Part shown: positions 36,128 through 48,156 of the stretch, one piece after another
Layout of the letters: every line of letters starts with the position of its first letter
Numbering within the stretch: position 1 is the first letter of the stretch
Position numbers and translations under genes: made by a program
Notes under the pieces: generated by a model
Databases searched by the model: none
Told to the model about the DNA's origin: nothing
The model's input: the letters and a program-made list of their open reading frames with translations, nothing else
Assembly (NCBI GenBank): GCA_025890175.1
Contig: JANPYM010000002.1
Location: 2,247,312 to 2,311,311 of the forward strand
Origin: Ciborinia camelliae
Taxonomy: Eukaryota > Ascomycota > Leotiomycetes > Helotiales > Sclerotiniaceae
Direction: 5' to 3'
Length of the DNA stretch: 64,000 nt

Positions 36128-36745
36128 ATGCCAGCTTACCAAGTTCACCAAGGCAGTAAGGACGTTGATGAGATGATGGAAGAATTCCAAAAGCTTAAGG
36201 ATGAAAGCATATTTTTAAGTCAAGAGGAGTTCAATAAGAAGATTGAGAAATTCTTAAAGTATGGACATGCACAACAGGAAAGCTTGTCCCGTTATCAGGG
36301 CTCTAATGGGCATAACTTGGTAGACGAAGAGCAGGAGCCAGTTCTCCAAAAGAAGGCTGTTCCTGTTTCCGCCGCCCAGGCAACTACCCCAGTTCACGAA
36401 ATTGGCCAATATGAGGCTAGGCACCCCAATGCCGCCTCTCTTCTAACTACCAGCACCACGAATGATTCTAGACAACAAATAGATTCTTTCAAAGGATGTG
36501 AAGTCAAGAAGGACTTTGATGAGGATTCAGATGACGACACGCTCCCGGATACTGAGTCGGAGTTGGAGTTGGAGTCGAAGTCTGAATCGGAGGGTGAGTG
36601 GGTGTTTGACTCGTCGCAGGAAGCGTTGTACACTTTCGACTCTGGGCCGGTATATGACTCGTACGTCCCTGCGCCTGCATATGACTCGTTGTATATCCTC
36701 GACTCTGAGCCGGATTATGTTTCTTTATATCTCCTCGATCAGTAA
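36128..36745 (+). CDS. Acidic protein of unknown function, 205 aa
   Basis: Single exon beginning MPAYQVHQGSKDVDEMMEEF after an A/C-rich leader ending CGCCATC. The first 60 residues look helical and amphipathic. The middle is Gln/Ala/Thr-rich. Residues about 130-165 are a dense Asp/Glu/Ser tract (DFDEDSDDDTLPDTESELELES) and the tail repeats a Y-D-S/L-D-S pattern (VYDSY, AYDSL, LDSEPDY). No family recognised. A 29-nt GT..AG segment (36742-36770) would extend the protein by ESDEEKV in frame, but is shorter than any intron expected in fungi. No signal peptide. Confidence 0.5.
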   Translation: MPAYQVHQGSKDVDEMMEEFQKLKDESIFLSQEEFNKKIEKFLKYGHAQQESLSRYQGSNGHNLVDEEQEPVLQKKAVPVSAAQATTPVHEIGQYEARHPNAASLLTTSTTNDSRQQIDSFKGCEVKKDFDEDSDDDTLPDTESELELESKSESEGEWVFDSSQEALYTFDSGPVYDSYVPAPAYDSLYILDSEPDYVSLYLLDQ

Positions 36746-38320
36746 TTGTTTCTGCTTATGTTTGTTGCAGGAGTCGGATGAAGAGAAGGTTTAGAAAGGG
36801 GCGCAAAGGAGCAGGGCTATGGCGCATTGTTTTACATATTTTATACGGAATTTTTCATAGACTCTTTGGTGCTGGAAGATCGATTGCCTTTGTTATGCTC
36901 TGTATTTCTTATTATTTAGATTGGTGTAAGATTGGTGTAATTTATCCTCCCAATAGTGTATTCTAATCCTTAAGATATGAGTCTTTCTATTTCTTAACAT
37001 TAATTAATCAAGCATCCAATCAATCTTACGATGAAAACATATTGATTTGTTACATGAGATCATTATCATCCTATCACTAAAATCACAATATCTCATTATT
37101 GAATAATCTGACCCAACAGTCCACTATAGAAACCATATAACTAGTAGTTTTAAAATCTCTTCACCTGCCACATATCCATACCCTCCATCGATAAACCAAT
37201 AAACCACTTCCCCTCCATCATTCTCCCCTTCATACTCATCCCACATAATATTTCCCTCCACCTCCAGATTCGTTTCATCATTCCATTTCCAGCATCTTCC
37301 CCAAAACAAAGGTAAAAGTTTCACAAATATATATGTTCCCCAACTCCCACTTCATCCTACCTGCCTACCTAATTAACCCTACAAACAAGCCCATCTATTC
37401 ATCCCCACTCGCACCGCGGACCCCTTACTCCCGGCGAGCTCCGGAGACTCCACATGGTCATATTCATCTTTTAATCTTGTGGCTTAAAATTAATGTTAAA
37501 ATTATCTATATACCTAATTAGGTATGTAGATGGGTATATAATCTCCGCATTCATCTCTGCGCATTCTAGCTTTTCTTTTTTTTTCTCTACGGATTTATGT
37601 TATGGGGGTTATAGAAGAATGTCAAGTTAGTTAATTAATACATACAGTATAAATAAATCCTATTTACTAATGAACGCACACTTGCCATCCTCGTCTGGTC
37701 TGGTCCGTCTTTTTTTTATACAAGTACCTAGATAGATGTGTTTTTAACGTGATACGATATTTTGAGTGAAAGGGAAATTGGATTGTTGGATTATTTACTC
37801 GAATATCTCTTGATTTGGTTGAATTTTTGGATACATATTTAGATATACAGACTGCTAACTTACTTGATTAGAAGGGAAACTTGGGGTTTGTCTTTTATTA
37901 TTATGGTTGATATAGGGTTTCTAGGATACAAACGATATAATAAATATAATATCCAGGATAATAATTAGACAAATATATATTTTCCCATTTATTTTTTTAT
38001 TCAAAATGGTAAATTTCATGTTAGCCTTTGATTTCCTTATTATATTTTTATTAATTAGTTCAAAAATCAAGGGATCGAGGAAATCGATATCCGGAAATCA
38101 AGATGGTTAATATAAAATTGGTCGATATTAGGTTAGGTTTGATATCTAAGGGGTGGAGTTAAAGCTAGGGCAGGAGTTAAAGCCAAGGCATGAGAGCTAG
38201 AGCTAGAATTAGGTGTCACGCGGGGAATACGCGTATAGCCCGGAAATACGGCATAGGCTATATGCAAGCTGAAAGTGAGAAGTGGGATGGCTATATAAGA
38301 TATCACTTTAATCAACAGAT
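36746..38320. other. Transition region with no gene seen
   Basis: 3' flank of the acidic-protein gene followed by increasingly AT-rich sequence. A small basic/hydrophobic frame at 36778-36966 is probably untranslated. A GAGTTAAAGC repeat near 38155-38180 is present. Composition changes sharply at about 38,320. Confidence 0.5.
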
Positions 38321-38925
38321 CTTAAAAAAAAGCTTTTTGTTTTTCAGATTATATAATTTTATATATAAATCTAAATAATTTTTTTTTCAAAAGAATAAAT
38401 TGGAAATTTAAAGTTTTTAAAAACTTTAAAAAATTATTAATTAAATTAAATATTTTATAAGTTTTTTTTTTGGTTATATTATAATCTTTTATTTTATTAA
38501 AAAGTTTTTCAATATATTAATTATATATATTAAATTATAATATTACGTACACATCATCATATTATAATTTTAATTTAAACACTAACTTTTACAAAACTTT
38601 ATTTATTATTATTTTATATTGGATTAGTTTATTTTCTTATAATAATTTAAGAAATCTATTAATAAATTTTTTATTATTAATAATTCTATTTTTCAAGAAA
38701 AAAATATACAATAATAATAATTATTAAAAATAGTTTTTTCTCAAATTATTTTATTTGATTGTATCTATTTTTTTTTTTAGTTTAAAGAAAATCAAATTTA
38801 ACAAAAAACAATTAAATAATAATAATTTTAATAATTTTAAATATTTTAATTTCAAAAATTAGAAATTATTAAATAATATTAAATTTCAAAAATTAGATTT
38901 AATAATGATTTTTTTAAAAATTTTA

Positions 38926-39030
38926 ATAATAATAATAATAAAAATAATAATAATAATAAAAATAATAATAATAATAAAAATAATAACAATAATAAAAATA
39001 ATAACAATAATAAAAATAATAACAATAAAA
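38926..39030 (+). repeat. AAT trinucleotide repeat with interruptions
   Basis: Imperfect (AAT)n broken by AAAAATAAT and AACAAT variants in a regular pattern of about 15-18 bases. Confidence 0.8.
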
Positions 39031-39150
39031 AACAATTTGTTAAAAAATAATTTGTTAAAAAATAATTTGTTAAAAAATATTTGTTAAAAAATAATTTGTT
39101 AAAAAATAATTTGTTAAAAAATAATTTGTTAAAAAATAATCCAATAAAAA
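39031..39150 (+). repeat. 16-bp tandem repeat TTGTTAAAAAATAATT
   Basis: About seven head-to-tail copies with one 14-bp variant, running directly on from the AAT repeat. The last units decay to CCAATAAAAAATAATT. Confidence 0.85.
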
Positions 39151-40328
39151 ATAATTTAATAAAAAAATTAATCCTATTTTTGAATTATTTTAAATAGTGA
39201 GATTATATATTATTAATTTAAATTTTATAATTGTAAATGATAATTAATAATTGATTTTTTTTAATTTTTAATTTTTTAAAATTGTTATAAATAATATATC
39301 AAATATATTTAATATGAATATCATTATTAATAATTTTTTAAAATAAATAATTTATATATATAAATATATATAAAACATTTTTGATATAATTGGTATTTTT
39401 ATAATTAATATTAAAATTATATAATAAAATAATTTTATATTTATTATAATTTAGTTTAATAAAATTACAAAATTATGATAATTATATATTATATAAAAAT
39501 GCAAATTGTAAAAAATCAAATCCATCAATTTTAATTGTCGGATCACCTGGATGGTATTGTTATATAATATATTTGAAAATAATATTATTATAAAAATATA
39601 TAGATCGATTGTAAATCGATTTACAAATTTATATGTTTACAAAATATAGGTATATTAATTGTATGTAGTTATATTTTTAGTAAATCTGTTTTACAAATTT
39701 ATTGGTATTGTAATATTAATAATTTTTAAATTAAGTTTAAATATATATTATTTAAGTGATTAAATATATAATATTAAAATAAAAAAGAAAAATATAAAAA
39801 AAAAATATTTTTTATAATTATATAATAAATTATATAATAAAATTATATAACTTTTATAAATATTATAAATATTATATATTTAAATTTGTTTTTAATTCTT
39901 TATTTTATTTATTTTTAATTTTTTATTTTTTTATTATAATTTTATTAATTTTATTAATATATTTGATTTATTAATTAAATTTAAATTTATAATAATTAAA
40001 ATTGATAAGATTGAATAATATTTAATGATATTTTGTTTTTATTATTATATTAATAGAATTTATATTTTTATTGATTTATATTATTTTAATAATTTTATAT
40101 TTTTTATATTTTTAATATAAAATTATAATATTGATTATAAATTATTTTTTTTGAATTATTTTTAGTTTAATAATATATTTGTAAAATAATTTCAAATTAA
40201 TATATATAATAAAAAAAATTTTTGTATTCAAAATATTATTAATAATATTTTTAATAATAAAGATAATATTAAAATCTAATATTAAAATATATAATTTGAA
40301 TATAAAAATATTTTAAATAATTCTTTTG

Positions 40329-40966
40329 TATTTAATTAAAAATTAATAAAAAATATTAATTTAATTATATTTATTAATAAAAATAATAATATAATTGATT
40401 TATAAAAATATATTATTATTATTTACAAAAAATATATTTGTAAAAATAATTAATTATAAAGATTTTAAATTAAATAATATAAAATTTAATTTTTGTAAAA
40501 TATTTATTAAATATTTTAATATTAATATTTTAAAAATTGATATATTATATTATAATAAATAAATTAAATATAATTTTAAAATAATTAATAATATTAATAT
40601 ATATATTTTAAATTTATTATATAATAAATTGTTTTTTTATTCCAATATTTTTATAAATTTTTTTTTTAATTTTATATATATTTTTGAATTCAGAATTTAT
40701 AAATTAAAATAAATTAATTTATTTTTTTTAATTTAATTAAATAATATTATTATATAAAAATAAAATATTACCATTAAATTTGATTAATATAATTAAAATT
40801 AATTTTTTTTTAAATTTAATTTTAAAAACAATTTTAATAAACTTTTTTTATTTAAATTTTATAAATATATTATTTATTATAATTAAAATATTATTTATTT
40901 GAAATTTAAGATATTAAATTTTTTTTTTATATTTAAATATAAAAAATAAAAATTATATATTAAAAT
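40329..40966 (+). repeat. Direct duplicate flanking the assembly gap, copy 1 (638 bp)
   Basis: Begins TATTTAATTAAAAATT and runs up to the gap. Essentially identical to 40977-41616; the two differences I find are single-T length changes in poly-T runs. Most likely an unmerged contig overlap. Confidence 0.9.
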
Positions 40967-40976
40967 NNNNNNNNNN
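40967..40976. other. Assembly gap of 10 N
   Basis: Ten N bases. The fixed small size and identical flanks suggest a scaffold join rather than a measured gap. Confidence 0.95.
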
Positions 40977-41616
40977 TATTTAATTAAAAATTAATAAAAA
41001 ATATTAATTTAATTATATTTATTAATAAAAATAATAATATAATTGATTTATAAAAATATATTATTATTATTTACAAAAAATATATTTGTAAAAATAATTA
41101 ATTATAAAGATTTTAAATTAAATAATATAAAATTTAATTTTTGTAAAATATTTATTAAATATTTTAATATTAATATTTTAAAAATTGATATATTATATTA
41201 TAATAAATAAATTAAATATAATTTTAAAATAATTAATAATATTAATATATATATTTTAAATTTATTATATAATAAATTGTTTTTTTATTCCAATATTTTT
41301 ATAAATTTTTTTTTTTAATTTTATATATATTTTTGAATTCAGAATTTATAAATTAAAATAAATTAATTTATTTTTTTTAATTTAATTAAATAATATTATT
41401 ATATAAAAATAAAATATTACCATTAAATTTGATTAATATAATTAAAATTAATTTTTTTTTTAAATTTAATTTTAAAAACAATTTTAATAAACTTTTTTTA
41501 TTTAAATTTTATAAATATATTATTTATTATAATTAAAATATTATTTATTTGAAATTTAAGATATTAAATTTTTTTTTTATATTTAAATATAAAAAATAAA
41601 AATTATATATTAAAAT
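40977..41616 (+). repeat. Direct duplicate flanking the assembly gap, copy 2 (640 bp)
   Basis: Starts at the first base after the gap and matches 40329-40966 base for base except for two poly-T length differences. Sequence after 41616 is new. Confidence 0.9.
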
Positions 41617-41910
41617 AATTATATTAAATCTTTGAATATAATATTTATAATAAATATAAAATCAATAATTTTCAATTTTTAAAATATTATAAAATAATTT
41701 ATATATTTTTAAAATTATTTTTAAATTAAAAATTATTTTTATTAATAAAATAATATAAAATAATTAAATTAATTTTATTAATGATTAAATATAAATTTAA
41801 ATAATATTTTAAATATATAATTATATATTTTTGATTTTTTTATAAATTATTATTAAAACAAAAAATATATATTAATTATATTATTATATTATTAAAAATT
41901 ATATTAAAAT

Positions 41911-42086
41911 TGTTGAGAGTAGCCAGGGCCGTATGAGCCGTACGGACCGCGAAGCGGCCCGTAGGCCTAATACGGCTTAGCGCCCTATCTTAAGCTTAAA
42001 TAGCATACAAGGTTCAACCTTATTTCTATAGTAATTTCAAATAACATCACACAACTTGCACCTTCACGTGATCAACCTTTTCAACA
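41911..42086 (+). mobile_element. Solo LTR, family A (176 bp)
   Basis: Starts TGTTGAGAG and ends TTTTCAACA, so TGTTGA/TCAACA form inverted ends. It is flanked by AAAAT at 41906-41910 and again at 42087-42091, a 5-bp target duplication. Nearly free of RIP: CpG-rich stretch CCGTACGGACCGCGAAGCGG is intact. Contains CACGTG at 42065-42070. No internal retrotransposon sequence adjoins it, hence a solo LTR. Confidence 0.8.
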
Positions 42087-43809
42087 AAAATTATTGTTTT
42101 TTTATTATTATTATAAATTTAAATAATTAATTTTAATTTTTCGAAAGTTTTATTAATATTAAAATTTTTAATTTTATTTATAAAACAAAAACGAAATATT
42201 TTATTTTTAAATAATATTTTATTTTTAAAAATATTTTTTTTTATTAAATTATCAATTTCGATATAACAAAAATTAATATATATTAATATAATAATATTAA
42301 TTTTAAAAATTTTATTTAAATTATAATTTTATAAAAATATAATTAATTATAATTTAATATTTATAATAATATTTAAATAAATAATTGAAATATTTAAAAT
42401 AATAAATATATTTATAAATTTTAATATATTTATATTAAAAATTATAATTTTTGTAATATATTAATTTATATAAAATTATAATATTTAATAAAAGTTTTTA
42501 ATAATAATATAAATAATTATTGATTTAAAATAATAATTTATAATATAATTTTAAATTCTTTTTATAAAATTAATTTTAAAAAAGAATTTTTTTTTATAAT
42601 AAAAAAATTTGATTTAAATAATTTGAAATTATATAATTTTGTTTAATTATTAAATAATATATATTTTTTTATTAATTTGTAAAAGCTTTTATAAATTAAT
42701 TTCTTTTTTATTTATAATTAATCTGAATTTTTAATAAACAAAAATATTAAAATTAATAAAAAAATTATAAATGAAAATAATTAAATTATTATATTTAATT
42801 AAAACTTTTTTAATTTATTATTTAATATATAATTTCTATATAATTATTATAACTTTTTGGATAACTATAATTCTTTATATAACAATTGGAGAGAATATAT
42901 TATATTTTAATATTTATAAATAAATATTGTATATTAATAAGATTAATATAATTTTATTAAATTTTATAATATTATTTATAATTTTTATTATTATTTAAAA
43001 AATATATTATCTTAAAAAATTTTTATTTATAAATTCCTTAATAATAATATTGTATGTTTTTTTAATTAAAATATAATATTATTTAATAATTTGAATAAAT
43101 CAATATATTTTAATAAATATAAATTTAATATTTATTTTTATATTTATTACCATTTTAATAAACTTTTTATTAATAAATTATTTATTTATATTATAAATAA
43201 TATAATTTAAAAATTCTATATAAATATTTATTCAATAATATTAAAATATATTCTAAATATATTTTATAATTAGATTATTCAACAAAATCATTATTTAATA
43301 TCTTATTGTTTTATTAATAATATAAAAAATAAACTTTTTATTAATATAAAATATATTAATATAAATATAAAAATTATATTTTATATTTTTTTAAAATATA
43401 AATTTAAATTTGCTAAAAAACTTTTTATATTTTTAATAATATTTACAGAATTTAATTAATTATCTAAATATTATTAAATTATAATTATATTTTATTTAAT
43501 TTAGTATTTGTTATAATCGATATATAATTGGATATTCAAATCGGTAATAAAGTTGTTACAAATTTGTTTTGTTCAAAATATATATAAATATTTTGTTTAA
43601 ATAGAATTATATATGGATTTTTTAATAAAAAAATATATATTTGTATTTTCGAATAATAAAAAACTTTTTATATTATAAATTATTTTATACAAAAATATTT
43701 TTAATATTTTTATAATAAATATCAAGTTTGTTTATATTAACAAAATTAAATAAGAAAAAAATATTAACAAAAATAATATAAAATTTTATTGTTTTGATTA
43801 ATAACTTAA

Positions 43810-44018
43810 TGTTGGAATCACTATGGGCGATGGAGAAACAAATATACTATAATATGCAGTGTATTTGGCTTGAAGCTTTAAAAAACCTATGTTATAGATC
43901 AACTATATATGCCTGCTAGCGCATGCTAGCGCTGTAGCGCGGGGGTGCCGCTAGCGATACGCCGCGGCTGTGCGTGGCGTATGTGTAAGCGTGCCGTAGG
44001 TATATAATTTATTCAATA
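43810..44018 (+). mobile_element. LTR-like repeat, family B, plus orientation (about 209 bp)
   Basis: Starts TGTTGGAATCAC and ends TTCAATA (transition-mutated from TCCAACA as seen in the other copy). Holds a GC-rich core with nested palindromes (CTAGCGCATGCTAGCG, GCCGCGGC). No matching target duplication found. The reverse complement of 45600-45806 aligns along its length. Confidence 0.7.
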
Positions 44019-45410
44019 TTTATAATTATTTAAAATACTGTTTAATTGTATAATATGTTTTATATAAAATGATATAATTATTTATAATTTTATAAGAAAA
44101 ATATTATTTTTTTATATTATTCTTTCCTCAATATTACAATAATCTCTTTACTTATTATATTCAATTCATTTTGTAATCTTTATATTAATAATATTATTTT
44201 TAATTAACTTTTTTAATATATTATATGATTTAAATTTAATTATTATATTAACCGGATTAAAGTTTTTATCGATTTATTTGATTTCAATAATTTTATAATA
44301 TTTATAAAATTAACGAAATATTATAATATTAATTATTAGTTTCTTTTTTTGAATTGTACTTAATTTTGTAAAACAATTATATAGCGATTTAAAGTTAATA
44401 TAGATTATCAAAAATATATTTTAAACAAAAATATTATTAATTATATTTTTAATAATTACTCCTAAATCGAATTTTAAAATTATTTTATAAAATTTAAAAA
44501 CTAATACATTTCTTATAATTTGTTTATATTTAATTAATAATTAATAAATAATATTAGCTTTGTTATATTTATTCATAAATATTATAATATATTTAATTTA
44601 AAATAACAAATTTCAATTGTTAACAAAAAAAGTATCAATAAAAACAATTAATTAAAATAAATCGATATCAAATAGAATATAACAAAATTCTTGTATTAAA
44701 TTATTAATTTATTATTATAAATATTTATTTAATGTTTTAATATTTTTTAATTTTGAATTAATTATTTAAACAATAGTTGATAGGTTATATAATATTTTCA
44801 ATTAATATATTATTATATTATATACAATTTAAATTTAATATAAAAAATATTAGTTTTTTAATATAATAATTATATAAATTATTTTTTGAATATTATATAA
44901 ATTTGCAAATTTAATTTTAATCAATTTAATATTTTTAAATTAATTTTTTTAATTTAAATAAATTATATTATTATTTATTATAAATATTTTATTATTAAAT
45001 TTTATTAAAATTTTAAATATTAATATTTTATATTTTTTAATTAGAAATTTAGTTTTTTTGAATTGTTTTTGCTTTTGATTTACAAATTCTTTATTAATAA
45101 TAATAAATATATTATTAATTTATAAACTAATAATTTTGAAAATAATATTTTTTAATTTTATATATATAAAATATAAATTATAAATTAATTATTTTATCTA
45201 AAAATTCTTAATATAATATTTATAATAAATATTAAATTAATAATTTTTAGTTTTTAAAATATTATATAACGAATATATTATTTATAATAAAATTTTTTTA
45301 AAAATCTTTATTTTTAATAAAAATTAAATATAAAACTTTTAAATTAAATTAATTATAATCTAAATATAAATTTAATTAATATTTTGTTTATAAAGATTAA
45401 TATTATATTT

Positions 45411-45570
45411 TGTTGAAAGTAGCCAGGGTCGTATAAGCCGTACAGACCGCGAAGCGGGCTGTAGGCCTAATATAGCTTAGCACCCTATCTTAAGTTTAAA
45501 TAGTATATAAGGTTTAACCTTAGTTCTATAATAATTGCAAATATATTATATAATTTATTTAATTTTAATA
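45411..45570 (+). mobile_element. LTR family A, mutated and internally deleted copy
   Basis: Aligns with 41911-42086 from TGTTGAAAGTAGCCAGG to AATTTTAATA (mutated TTTCAACA). Many C-to-T and G-to-A changes, and about 17 bp missing in the CACCTTCACGTGATC segment. It ends 30 bp before the family B copy at 45600. Confidence 0.7.
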
Positions 45571-45599
45571 AATTATAAGTCCGAATATATTAAACTAAC

Positions 45600-45806
45600 T
45601 GTTGGATAAATCACGTGCCTACGGCACGCTTGCGCAAGCGCAGCGTACGGCCGCGGCGTGCTGCTACGCAGCACCCCCGCGCTACGACGCTAGCTTGCGC
45701 TAGCGGGCATATATAGTTGATCTGTAGCATAGTTTTCAAAGCTTCGAGCCAAATACACTGCATACTATAGTACATTTGTTCTCCATCGCCCATGGTGATT
45801 CCAACA
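45600..45806 (-). mobile_element. Solo LTR, family B, minus orientation (207 bp)
   Basis: On the minus strand it reads TGTTGGAATCACC ... GATTTATCCAACA. CTAAC occurs at 45595-45599 and 45807-45811, a 5-bp target duplication. The core is GC-rich with stem-loop-forming palindromes (CTAGCGCAAGCTAGCG; GCTGCGTAGCAGC; GCGCTTGCGCAAGCG) and it has CACGTG at 45612-45617. Little RIP damage. A 60-codon frame within it is probably chance. Confidence 0.8.
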
Positions 45807-47908
45807 CTAACAAATAAATTCTTAATTATTTTAATTTACTTACTTTATTTTATATTTTTTTGTATTTTTTATAGAATAAATAGAAGATTTAGAGTATTAA
45901 GCAAAAAAACGATAAATACAATAAAAAAAAATTAATATTTAAAATATTACAAAAAATTAATATTTACAAAAAAGAAATAACAAATTGAAAAAATCAATTT
46001 TTATAACTAAACCTTTTTTAAATTTATTTATAAATTCTATAACAATAATATTGTATTTAAAAGGATTATAAAAAATTGTAAAATTTTTTATTAATAAAAT
46101 TAAAAATAATATCAAAAGAAAATAGGACAAAAAATTCAATTTATTTTTAAATTAATTTTAAAAAAAAATATTTTTTATAATATTATATTAAAATTAAAAA
46201 ACTTAATATTTTAATTATTTTTTTTTGTATAAAAAGATTTATTATTAATATAACAAAATTTATTAATATTTAATATAGCTTTAAATTCTGATTTAAAAGT
46301 TATTATAGTTTTTAATAATTTAATATTTTTATATAAATTTTATTTTAAAAAAATAAAAAATTATAATATATAATTTAAAAATATTATAAATATTATTAAA
46401 ATAAATAATATATTTAATTATTTTCAAATTCCAAAATTTATCAATTTTTATAATAAAATAAATAATTATAAAAATATTGTTATTAAAACAATTAATAAAA
46501 TTTGATTTTAAAATAATTAAATTATTAAAAATTTTAGAATATAATATTATATTAAAAATTTTGTTAATAATATTAAATTATTATTTATTAAAGGATATAT
46601 AAAAGTTAAAAATATATTAAAAAAAGCTTAAAAATTAATATAAAAAATTGATTATTATTTATACATAAATAAATAGGATTATTTTTTCAAAATAAATTTT
46701 AATAATTTTAATTTAATTAATAAATTTATTATAAAATATAAATTTTATATAATAAAATTAATAAATTTAAATATTAAATTTTTAAATCTAAATTATTATA
46801 TTTAATTTATAATTAAAGCTTTTAAATATTTTTTTATTTAAATTAATAAAAATTTATATTAAGTTTATTATAATAATAAGGATAAACTTTTAAATTTTAA
46901 AAAATTTTTAATTAATTTTATTAATAAAATATAAAGAAATAATGATTTTGATAATAATAAAATAATTTTATTCAAAAATAAAATTTAAAAAACAAATTAA
47001 AATTAAAATAATAAATTAAAATTTAAAAAAAAAAAATTAGAATTTTTAGAATTATTAAAATTGTTATAATTTAATATTAATAATAATAAATATAATTATT
47101 ATAATATATTTTTTGTATTCAAATTTTATATAAATATTTATTTTAATAATTCGAAGAATATTATAACAAAAAAAATTTAAAAAAAAAAATATAAAAAAAA
47201 ATAAATATAATATAATAAATATAAAAAACCCAAAAATAAGTTTAAAGCAAATAATAATTTAAATTTTAACTTTAATTTTAATTTTGATTTTAATATTGAA
47301 ATAAATTTTAAAATAAAAATAAATTTTTTTTTTTTATTATTATTTGGTTTTTTTTTAAATTTTTACATTTCAATTTTATATACAATATTGTTAAACTTTT
47401 TAACTTTTTTGATTAATAATAATTTCGATATAATTATATAAACTTTTTTTAATAATTAGATTATTTGGAATAACTATATATAAAAAATATAGTTTTTCAA
47501 TATAAATATTTTATTTTATTATTTATAAAATAAAAACAATTTCAAAATTTATTAAAAGCTTTTAGATAAAAAAATAAATTCTTTAATATTAATATTAACA
47601 AATAATTTTATTGTTTTTAAAAAAATTAAAACAATTATTTTTAAATATATTATATCGAATTGTTTAATTAATTTTATTTCTTTATTAAATAGTTTTCATT
47701 TTATTAATTTATTTATTAAATTGTTTTTGGGATATAAAATATAAATTAAGAGAAAATATATTAAATCTAATAAAAACAATAACGATTTAAATATAGTTTA
47801 TAATAAAAATCGAAATTATTTTTTTTAAATTAATTAATATTTTTATATTTTAATATTAAAAATATTAATTATTTAGAAAATTTTGTTAATTATTTTGTTT
47901 TATATTAT

Positions 47909-48156
47909 TGTTGGGAAAATTATGTGACCTACCGGTCACGTGACCTGTACATAACTAGCATGTGATCGGGTATGTGACGGTTCGGCTAGTATTGCGAATT
48001 TATTAGAACGCTTAGCGCGTTTTAGTACGTTTTAGTACGGCATTAGATCTTTATATAATCATTTATTTTAGTATAGTTTTATAAATTAGAGATCATTAAT
48101 ATATATATTATAGATTGAAAATATTTTACATTTTTGAAACTACATTAATATTAATA
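47909..48156 (+). repeat. Left LTR of the full-length element (family C)
   Basis: Begins TGTTGGGAAAATTATG; keeps G residues but has many C-to-T changes relative to the other LTR. CACGTG at 47937-47942 within GGTCACGTGACC. End TTAATA corresponds to CCAACA of the right LTR. Confidence 0.85.

Noticed and set aside
36742..36770. GT..AG segment that would extend the acidic protein by ESDEEKV in frame
   Set aside because: 29 nt is shorter than a workable fungal intron; the TAA at 36743-36745 is taken as the stop.
45611..45793. 60-codon minus-strand frame inside the family B LTR
   Set aside because: Lies wholly within a repeat with TG..CA ends and a target duplication; no domain.
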